A stretch of DNA of 63,570 nt, taken from the IMG/VR virus record IMGVR_UViG_3300025423_000018, positions 1 to 63,570 of that record, one strand, 5' to 3'. The position numbers and the translations under genes are program-made. Positions 57,778 to 63,570 of the stretch are shown piece by piece (the stretch's first letter is position 1; each line of letters begins with the position of its first letter). The stretch is from a virus. Under the pieces are notes generated by a model. It saw nothing but the letters and a program-made list of their open reading frames with translations, was not told where the DNA came from and ran no database searches.

Positions 57778-58346
57778 TTCACACCTTCATTCACGGTTTC
57801 CATCACTTGGTTGTAGCGGGCGATGCAGGAGTTGTAGCTGACGATGGCGCTGTCTCCGTCGGCTGCGATTTGGACAATATCTTTAATAGCCTGTCGCTCA
57901 GATTCGGCTCTAGCGGCTCCATCCCCAGAGGTGGCACCTGAATTGGCTTGTACACCACAGGAGGTGGGGAGGCGCAGCTCGCCAGAGTCAATGCGAGCAT
58001 TAATGCTAGCTTGCTTTGTTTTGATATCATCTTTGGCCTTCTTCAGTTGGGTGGCTGCTTTGGCGAGTCGTCCGTTGAGTTCTGCTTCTTTTGCGCGAGC
58101 TTCTGTATTAAGTCGCTCAATTTCTGCTTTATCTTCTGCAACTCTTCTTTCATAGCCGTGAATATTAGAAACATAACTTGCTCCTGTAAAAGATAAAAGA
58201 ACCCCACCGATTTGAATCAGCAGGGCATAAGTTGCCACAACGGGCAAGATTCTGGCGAAAAAACTCAAAAAGTAAAGTACCGCGCCACCAAACAAAGCGC
58301 CAAGCGCCAAGTAATAAAGGATATTCCCAAATAGCAAACCGATCAT
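57774..58346 (-). CDS. Rz: Inner-membrane spanin (Rz-like)
   Basis: This 190-aa protein has two N-terminal membrane spans (about 6-28 and 33-54) and a long periplasmic coiled coil (YERRVAEDKAEIERLNTEAR onwards). One span is usual for Rz, so the extra one is unusual and might add holin-like function. A lipoprotein gene is nested inside it in another frame, the classic Rz/Rz1 arrangement. Confidence 0.8.
   Translation of the reverse strand: MIGLLFGNILYYLALGALFGGAVLYFLSFFARILPVVATYALLIQIGGVLLSFTGASYVSNIHGYERRVAEDKAEIERLNTEARAKEAELNGRLAKAATQLKKAKDDIKTKQASINARIDSGELRLPTSCGVQANSGATSGDGAARAESERQAIKDIVQIAADGDSAIVSYNSCIARYNQVMETVNEGVK
57803..58030 (-). CDS. Rz1: Outer-membrane lipoprotein spanin (Rz1-like), nested in Rz
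   Basis: This 75-aa protein begins MISKQSKLALMLALTLASCA: a basic start, a hydrophobic stretch and the lipobox LASC (C19), then the Pro-rich SPPPVVYKPIQVPP. It is wholly embedded in the Rz gene in a different frame. Together with Rz it would bridge inner and outer membranes and fuse them at lysis, implying a Gram-negative host. Confidence 0.83.
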   Translation of the reverse strand: MISKQSKLALMLALTLASCASPPPVVYKPIQVPPLGMEPLEPNLSDRLLKILSKSQPTETAPSSATTPASPATTK

Positions 58347-58816
58347 ATTGCCTCCCGTCGGGCAGCCGCCATGCGCTCACGTTCTTCTTCGTGCTCTAGC
58401 GTCGGCGGTGTTGTGGGTGGGGGAGGTGGTGTCCAAGCTGTTCCGGGGTCAATGCTGTAGCCCGCCATCGAGTTGTTGCCCGATTGGTTAAATTGCGTGG
58501 CCATAGGGGAATACCCTATAGACTGCCCCATCATGGGTTGCCCCATGCATGGATTGTATGGTGGTTGTATGGGTGCGGGGGGCGTTGGAGATTTGCCTGT
58601 CAATACTAAGCTCAGCACTGTGAATATTTGCGCCATCGTCATGGATAGAATCGCAATGATGGCTTTATCAGCAGGGGCCTCAATGAACAAAGGCTGTTCA
58701 GTAAACACAATACCGTAGGCAAGAAGCGTTGCCACCATCACCATCACAAAACACATGGTTTTGAGAATGAAGGACTTGGTTTCGTAGTCCAGTTGTTCAG
58801 GGGTTTTGTGTGCCAT
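58343..58816 (-). CDS. Two-span membrane protein, holin candidate
   Basis: This protein has 157 residues from the ATG at 58816; the in-frame GTG at 58933 would lie within the small lipoprotein gene and has no ribosome site. Spans are at about 14-37 (LKTMCFVMVMVATLLAYGIV) and 50-71. The C-terminal half is Pro/Met/Gln-rich, ending in a charged helix. Position next to spanin and endolysin genes suggests a holin, but the long tail is unusual. Confidence 0.6.
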   Translation of the reverse strand: MAHKTPEQLDYETKSFILKTMCFVMVMVATLLAYGIVFTEQPLFIEAPADKAIIAILSMTMAQIFTVLSLVLTGKSPTPPAPIQPPYNPCMGQPMMGQSIGYSPMATQFNQSGNNSMAGYSIDPGTAWTPPPPPTTPPTLEHEEERERMAAARREAI

Positions 58817-58970
58817 TTTTCGGTTTGTTGAAATATTCCGGACAATTCTGCGCAGCCACGCAATAAGGCGGTTTGCAGTCCTCTTGCTCCCAGTTTTTAG
58901 GATCCTGACAATGGTATCTGTAGCGGTCTTCACAGGACACCAACAAAAGAGTTAAAAGTAGCCACTTCAT
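58797..58970 (-). CDS. Small Cys-rich lipoprotein in the lysis cluster
   Basis: This is a 57-aa protein. ATG at 58970 overlaps the TGA of the preceding gene (ATGA), with AAGGAA upstream. The product begins MKWLLLTLLLVSCEDRYRYH: a short signal and lipobox LVSC (C13), then four Cys and Pro-rich text (CKPPYCVAAQNCPEY). It could be an extra outer-membrane spanin or a surface-exclusion lipoprotein. The next gene starts inside its 3' end. Confidence 0.62.
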   Translation of the reverse strand: MKWLLLTLLLVSCEDRYRYHCQDPKNWEQEDCKPPYCVAAQNCPEYFNKPKNGTQNP

Positions 58971-59128
58971 TTTCCTTCAATCCTTGTCAAAGCTTTGTTG
59001 ACCCTGAGTTCCATTTGCCTCACATCCACATACATCCAAGCGATCAGTGGAATCAACAATAACAAAATAACCAACAGAAGAATAATCAGTAGGATGGCGA
59101 GTGAGTCAGACTTATTATCATCAGCCAT
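58967..59128 (-). CDS. Small single-span membrane protein
   Basis: This protein has 53 residues from the ATG at 59128; an ATG at 59209 with AGGG upstream would add 27 polar residues overlapping the previous gene. The span ILLIILLLVILLLLIPLIAW is very hydrophobic, followed by YVDVRQMELRVNKALTRIEG. It may be a holin or antiholin, given the lysis genes that follow. Confidence 0.58.
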   Translation of the reverse strand: MADDNKSDSLAILLIILLLVILLLLIPLIAWMYVDVRQMELRVNKALTRIEGK

Positions 59129-59802
59129 ATCCACATTAGCATCAGCACTGTAATTGCTGAAGCCACCATTCTTCCCCTGATTAGATCTGCCTTTTGCCGC
59201 CGTTGCCATTTTGCCCTACGCTCCTTCAGCATTTCTTCCCGTCTTGCAAGCGCCTGCACATTGGCAATGTGACCGATTTGCTGATTGACCCGAGTATACA
59301 AGTCCTTTAATTCATGTGGGACGTGGTACACCATGTAGTCACTCAGCTCCTGATTCAGCTTCTCCATCTGCAAATTGGCAATCGTGATCTTGATTGCAGC
59401 CTCTTGGCCTTCATCGTTATTTGCATGGAGAGCAAATTCTTCCTGTTCTTTGACGTAATTCTTCAGCGAGTTATACGCTTGGAAGAACTTGATGAGAGCA
59501 TCACTGACCTGTTGGTAAATGAGGTTCTCATCAAACTCTGGAGGAGGCTCTTTCTTTTTCTTGACCTTCTTGGCGGGTTGAGCAACTTGTGGCTGCTCTT
59601 CCTCTTTCTTGCCAAATACGGCGCTCAAGAACCCAAGAAGACCTTTGGCTTTCTTTTGTACTGCCTTAACGTCTTTGACAACTCCATCAATTTCATGGGC
59701 AACGTCAGTAATAATCTGGCGCCCTTCTTTGTACATCTCGCAAGCATCTTTGCAGAGCTTGAAAGCCCCGCTTGCAAGTGCGACAAGTGTGAAGGGATCC
59801 AC
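59086..59802 (-). CDS. Coiled-coil protein with C-terminal membrane span
   Basis: This 238-aa protein starts at GTG. It has an N-terminal hydrophobic-helical part, a Lys/Pro-rich linker (KKVKKKKEPPPEFDEN, about 79-94), a long coiled coil, and a C-terminal span (MVASAITVLMLMWIWLMIIS). No family is recognised; it resembles uncharacterised proteins near phage lysis genes. Confidence 0.62.
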   Translation of the reverse strand: MDPFTLVALASGAFKLCKDACEMYKEGRQIITDVAHEIDGVVKDVKAVQKKAKGLLGFLSAVFGKKEEEQPQVAQPAKKVKKKKEPPPEFDENLIYQQVSDALIKFFQAYNSLKNYVKEQEEFALHANNDEGQEAAIKITIANLQMEKLNQELSDYMVYHVPHELKDLYTRVNQQIGHIANVQALARREEMLKERRAKWQRRQKADLIRGRMVASAITVLMLMWIWLMIISLTHSPSY

Positions 59803-59805
59803 ATA

Positions 59806-59991
59806 TTACTTCTTCAGCTTGCCCAAAGTCTTGGCCAGATTTGCCATCTTTGCCACTTTAGGGTTTGTTGATTTGGCGGCTTTTGCCATTTTCTTAGCGG
59901 GGATTTTCTCCCCTTCAGGCACGCCCAGCGCTTTGTGAAGAGCGCCTTTGTGCTTGGGATTGATGGCTTTCTGTATCCACTTAGTTGCCAT
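59806..59991 (-). CDS. Small basic conserved phage protein
   Basis: This protein has 61 residues from the ATG at 59991, with GAGG upstream; the ATG at 60048 lies inside the preceding gene. The product begins MATKWIQKAINPKHKGALHK, then ALGVPEGEKIPAKKMAKAAK, and ends LAKTLGKLKK. This pattern is very common in environmental phages, often near tail or lysis genes; its function is unknown. Confidence 0.68.
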   Translation of the reverse strand: MATKWIQKAINPKHKGALHKALGVPEGEKIPAKKMAKAAKSTNPKVAKMANLAKTLGKLKK

Positions 59992-60139
59992 TTGGGGCCT
60001 CAGCTGGAGCAGTTTGTTGCGCTTGAGCTTCTTTTTCAATTGCGCCAATCAAACCAGCCACTTCTTGGAAAGGACGAGTGGCAAGGTATGCAACGAGATT
60101 GTTGATGAGTTGTGAGGATAAAGTGATTTTGTCCATCAT
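59981..60139 (-). CDS. Small late protein (52 aa)
   Basis: ATG at 60139 overlaps the previous stop (ATGA), with AAAGG upstream. The product begins MMDKITLSSQLINNLVAYLA, then TRPFQEVAGLIGAIEKEA and a Pro/Ala tail. The NYLxxRPxxEV-type core recurs in phage genes next to the previous family. Function unknown. Confidence 0.58.
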   Translation of the reverse strand: MMDKITLSSQLINNLVAYLATRPFQEVAGLIGAIEKEAQAQQTAPAEAPNGN

Positions 60140-60366
60140 GCTACCTTTGCAATCGCTGCGTGGAATGGAGACAAGTCTTGGGTTGTCCAGTAGGTTTTAG
60201 CTACCATGATTTCTAAATGTGTTTTGTTTCTTTGCAAAGTGGCTGCCCAGTCTGCGTCGGTTTCGTTCTCGGGCTTTGCGCCGTTGATGAGGTTTACGGA
60301 GTCCATTGCGGCGCTATAGTGCTTGGCAATCTCTTCTGCGGTTGGTTGTTCTACGATGTCTGTCAT
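60136..60366 (-). CDS. Small hypothetical late protein (76 aa)
   Basis: The product has EQPTAEEIAKHYSAAMDSVN, then DADWAATLQRNKTHLEIMVA and ends HAAIAKVA. It directly follows the spike gene (1-base gap). It may be a spike accessory or assembly protein, but no family is recognised. Confidence 0.6.
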   Translation of the reverse strand: MTDIVEQPTAEEIAKHYSAAMDSVNLINGAKPENETDADWAATLQRNKTHLEIMVAKTYWTTQDLSPFHAAIAKVA

Positions 60367-60367
60367 T

Positions 60368-63300
60368 TTAAGCTCCTACTTTCTGTTTAAGGGAATTAAC
60401 TTCTGCCGAGAGTTCTTTTACTGCGTTGATCAGATGCCAAGTGATGTTACTTGTATCTACAGACAAAACCCCTGTGCTTTCTTGCTTTACGCAGTCTGGT
60501 AATACTTGTTGAAGTTCTTGAGCTATTACGCCCAACTGTGTGCCAGTAATGTTAACTGCATTTTGTTTAGGTAAATCCGTTACCTCATCCTCGGTACGAT
60601 ACTCAAAGTTACGGACACGAACTTGATTGATTGCGTCTAGTCCAACTGTGTTGTCTACGATGTTTTTCTTTAGGCGTTGGTCTGATGTGGTTGACCATGT
60701 GGATGAGTTGTTGCCTTGATATACACCACCAGTTCCAGGTGCTATAAATCCTGTGTTAGAACCTTTGCCAGATTGTGAGTTTGTACCAATTACAATTTCA
60801 TTTGTAACATTGGAAGCATTTGCTTGAACGCCACTTCCAACATAAACACCATAATATCCTGTGTTTAAATTTGAACCAGCATTTGCTCCAACACAAACTA
60901 CTGAACCTACTGTTGAATTTAATCCTGCACCTTGTCCAATATAAGTTCCTGAACCACCTGTTTGGTTGTAATATCCAGCTTGAAATCCTACTGCTACATT
61001 GTTAGATGCTGTAGTATTGCCAAATAATGCTTGATTTCCAATAGCAGTGTTATAACTGCCTGTTGTAGCATAAACCAAAGCAGCTGCGCCAAAAGCAGCG
61101 TTATAGGTGCCAGTTGTAATTTTTTGTGCGGCAATTGCACCAAAAAATGTTGAATCACTTGCGGTTGTTACAGCGGTTCCAGCATTATAACCAAAAAACG
61201 TAGAACCATAATTATCGGATGTGTTGTTGTACGCATAACCAGCTTTATAACCAACTGATGTAATTGGGCCACCTGTTGTATTACTATAACCAGCCTGATA
61301 CCCTACAGCTGTGTTATTAGATGCTGTGGTGTTGGCTTGAAGTGCGCTTGTGCCCAATGCAACATTATTGCCACCACTTGTATTGTAAATACCAGCAGAA
61401 TCACCTACATAAGTATTATTGCTTCCAGAATTGGTTGAGCCATAACCTACACCAGCATTTCTACCTATCAATACATTTTGATTGCCTGATGTTGCATTTT
61501 GACCAGCACCATAACCAACAAACACAGAACTACCACCAGTTGCGTTATACCCTGCTAGATAACCAAGTGCGGTACTATAAGATGCTGTGGTGTTGGAAAC
61601 AAGAGCTTGATAGCCTACAGCAATGTTATTATTGCCTGTGGTGTTGTATTCAAGAGCATCTGTTCCTATGGCAACATTGTACGAACCAGTGGTATTGTAA
61701 TAAAGTGCAGAATTACCAAAAGCCTGATTAAAGCCACCAGTTGTATTTGTTCTTAATGCGCCAGTACCGAATGCTTCATTGCTAGAAGTTCCAGTAGTGT
61801 TTGAATATAACGCTTGATAACCTACTGCTGTATTATTAGAAGATGTGGTGTTGTTTCTTAAAGAATCTTTACCAATAGCAGTATTATATGAACCTGTTGT
61901 ATTTGGGTATAAAGCACCTAGGCCCATCGCCACATTGTATGTGCCTGTAGTGTTTGAATATAAAGCAACAGCACCAAAAGCACTATTTCCATCTACTGTG
62001 CTTGAATAACCAGCTTGATAACCAAAAAATGCTGAAGCTGTGCCTGTTTGGTTTGAATATCCCGCCTGATAACCTACTGCTGTGTTGTTAGATGCTGTGG
62101 TGTTTGATGCTAAAGCACCATTACCTAAACCTGTGTTATAAGAACCTGTGGTTGTGCTGTAACCAGTTGACAAAGCAGAACCATATAAACCACTACCAAA
62201 AAACGCATTTGCACTACCAGTAGTAATTTTATTTCCTGCAAAATAACCAACAACAGTATTATCTGTTCCTGTTGTTGCTGTATATAAAGCTCCACTACCA
62301 ATTGCAGTTGAACGACCTGTTCCAGTTGTAACAGAAAATCCTGATTGATACCCAACAAATACATTATCTGATGATGTGGTTATACTGTAACCAGATGTAT
62401 AGCCAAGAGCCGTATTGTTTGATGCAGTAGTACTAGAAGTTAATGCTTGATATCCAACAGCTACAGCATAATTACCACTTGAGTTAATTGCCAAAGCATT
62501 TGTGCCTATTGCAGTATTACTTGCTACCGCACCACCACCCAATCCAACAGTCAATCCATGAATGGACGCATCATTAGCCATCGTAACTGTACCTGCGCTG
62601 CTGATCGTCATAGCGTCAGTTGTGCCGCTATTTGTTACAAAGTGAATTGCGTTGGATGTTGTTGTACCAATCGCCAAATCGCCAGAGGTGGATGTCAAAT
62701 ACACCGCGTTGGCAGCGTTGAATGCACCGGAGCCTGTAAACCCAGATGAGTTCATACCAAAGTCACCGTAATAAGTGGTGGCCGTGGTGTTGTTGTTGCC
62801 TACGATGAAGTCTGAAGAAGCTGTAGAACCAGAGTTTGAGTTCTGGTTAACGATCTGTGAGTATGTGTTAACGCTGGTCTGAAAAGACGCAAGGATGTTT
62901 GTGTCTGTGAATGTTAAGTTACCAACAACAGTGGACACGCCTTGGAAATCAGAACCATTCCAAATCAAAGTGGCTGAAGCACCGGGAGGAATAGATACAC
63001 CTGTTGTGGCTGATCCGTTGACGATTGTGTTGTATCCACCAGTGGTCTGGTTGATGACTCGGTAAATGCGGCTTGAACTTGGCGCAGTAATTGTGCGAAG
63101 CGCTGTTCTGGCTCCCGTCAAAATCAAAGTGGGATATTGAGCAACACCGCTAGAAGTTGATGTCGTGGTTGTCGAGCCAAAGCTTGACGCATTGCTTCCG
63201 TTAGAAACAGACAGTGTTACATTGCCGTCGTACGAAATGGTATTAGAGCCAACGATTGAAACCTCAATAAGCTGAGTTGTTCCGTTGTTGATGTCGTCGC

Positions 63301-63370
63301 CCCAGACGCCACTCTCAGAACCTGTGGCCGGTTGGTTTAAACCCAATAGCGTTGTGTTTGCGTATGTCAT
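60368..63370 (-). CDS. Tail spike/fibre with YadA-like repeats and S74 chaperone
   Basis: Residues about 290-880 of this 1000-aa protein are a long array of repeats of about 22-26 residues with NTAVGYQALYSNTTG-type text, similar to left-handed trimeric adhesin heads. The C-terminus (TSDQRLKKNIVDNTVGLDAI, then GVIAQELQQVLPD and a final coiled coil) is a Peptidase_S74 intramolecular chaperone, which trims itself off after trimer assembly. It is the probable receptor-binding protein. Confidence 0.88.
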   Translation of the reverse strand: MTYANTTLLGLNQPATGSESGVWGDDINNGTTQLIEVSIVGSNTISYDGNVTLSVSNGSNASSFGSTTTTSTSSGVAQYPTLILTGARTALRTITAPSSSRIYRVINQTTGGYNTIVNGSATTGVSIPPGASATLIWNGSDFQGVSTVVGNLTFTDTNILASFQTSVNTYSQIVNQNSNSGSTASSDFIVGNNNTTATTYYGDFGMNSSGFTGSGAFNAANAVYLTSTSGDLAIGTTTSNAIHFVTNSGTTDAMTISSAGTVTMANDASIHGLTVGLGGGAVASNTAIGTNALAINSSGNYAVAVGYQALTSSTTASNNTALGYTSGYSITTSSDNVFVGYQSGFSVTTGTGRSTAIGSGALYTATTGTDNTVVGYFAGNKITTGSANAFFGSGLYGSALSTGYSTTTGSYNTGLGNGALASNTTASNNTAVGYQAGYSNQTGTASAFFGYQAGYSSTVDGNSAFGAVALYSNTTGTYNVAMGLGALYPNTTGSYNTAIGKDSLRNNTTSSNNTAVGYQALYSNTTGTSSNEAFGTGALRTNTTGGFNQAFGNSALYYNTTGSYNVAIGTDALEYNTTGNNNIAVGYQALVSNTTASYSTALGYLAGYNATGGSSVFVGYGAGQNATSGNQNVLIGRNAGVGYGSTNSGSNNTYVGDSAGIYNTSGGNNVALGTSALQANTTASNNTAVGYQAGYSNTTGGPITSVGYKAGYAYNNTSDNYGSTFFGYNAGTAVTTASDSTFFGAIAAQKITTGTYNAAFGAAALVYATTGSYNTAIGNQALFGNTTASNNVAVGFQAGYYNQTGGSGTYIGQGAGLNSTVGSVVCVGANAGSNLNTGYYGVYVGSGVQANASNVTNEIVIGTNSQSGKGSNTGFIAPGTGGVYQGNNSSTWSTTSDQRLKKNIVDNTVGLDAINQVRVRNFEYRTEDEVTDLPKQNAVNITGTQLGVIAQELQQVLPDCVKQESTGVLSVDTSNITWHLINAVKELSAEVNSLKQKVGA

Positions 63371-63373
63371 GTT

Positions 63374-63570
63374 TTATCCTGTTGAAATCACTGTCCAATT
63401 CGGCGTTTCACTGTCATCAATTGTAGACCAGCCGGGAGTCTGTGCGTCCCCAATATTTTGCCACGAAGGAGTCTGGCTGTCATCAATTAAACTCCAGTAA
63501 ACTGCAACCATATTACCCACTTGGCCAGATACCGTGACCCCTACAAGTTGAGCTGTTCTAGCCCCCATCG
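63374..63570 (-). CDS. Repeat protein, C-terminal part (runs off the window)
   Basis: The frame is open to the window end; the apparent ATG at 63568 is probably internal. The first residues (ARTAQLVGVTVSGQVGNMVA) follow the pattern of the repeats in the gene at 1-729. The rest is a WxxIDDSQTPSWQNI-type tandem repeat (SLIDDSQTPSWQNIGDAQTP, then STIDDSETPNWTVI). It stops 3 bases before the spike ATG. The two fragments do not join in frame if the window ends are simply abutted; a gap of 1 base modulo 3 is needed. Confidence 0.7.
   Translation of the reverse strand, partial: MGARTAQLVGVTVSGQVGNMVAVYWSLIDDSQTPSWQNIGDAQTPGWSTIDDSETPNWTVISTG

Noticed and set aside
60820-61731. Plus-strand frames in the spike region
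   Set aside because: Antisense of the repeat array; composition rich in His/Leu/Gln mirrors the NTxxGY codons.

Overview
The window reads as a nearly complete genome of a tailed double-stranded DNA phage (Caudoviricetes, probably a short-tailed podovirus-like type). It carries both terminase subunits, a P22-type portal (848 aa), a scaffold, a Mu gpT-like major capsid protein, neck proteins, ejection-type internal proteins, an S74-chaperone tail spike, a GH19 endolysin with Rz/Rz1 spanins, and a family-A DNA polymerase with primase-helicase. I saw no integrase, phage RNA polymerase, tRNA or CRISPR array. The near-consensus sigma70 promoters, several with an extended -10, imply use of host RNA polymerase. 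The host cannot be read from the sequence; a freshwater Gram-negative bacterium is a guess, and the spanin pair supports an outer membrane.

Layout. Two arms diverge from about 19.75-20.0 kb and converge at a bidirectional terminator at about 41.13 kb. The minus-strand late arm runs leftward from TerS (19.7 kb) through TerL, portal, a glycosyltransferase, a GroES-like protein, scaffold, capsid and neck genes to base 1. It appears to continue from base 63570 leftward through the tail spike, lysis genes, tail nozzle, low-complexity internal proteins and a 2091-aa polyvalent protein ending at 41.14 kb. The two window ends carry the N-terminal and C-terminal parts of what looks like one glycine-rich repeat gene, so the contig is probably a circular map cut inside that gene.

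The plus-strand early arm (20.1-41.0 kb) starts with many tiny genes, several of them single-span membrane peptides joined by ATGA overlaps. It contains a MoxR ATPase / metallopeptidase-VWA / DUF3150-like cassette (22.7-26.1 kb). The replication block follows: VRR-NUC nuclease, DNA polymerase, Cas4/RecB-like nuclease, HNH protein, SNF2 helicase, SSB-like protein, HTH protein and primase-helicase.

The most unusual feature is a set of nine exact copies (plus two near copies) of the palindrome CTAACAwTGTTAG, all between 19.9 and 29.7 kb. They lie in intergenic gaps, over start or stop codons, and inside the MoxR and VWA genes, and look like one regulatory network over the first part of the early arm. 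Three early promoters also share the box TGTGGTACAAT. A roughly 78-nt structured RNA candidate and a leaderless-looking promoter lie at 29.48-29.70 kb. Homing-type nucleases (GIY-YIG next to the capsid gene with its own promoter, HNH at 6.2-6.7 kb) mark insertions in the late arm.
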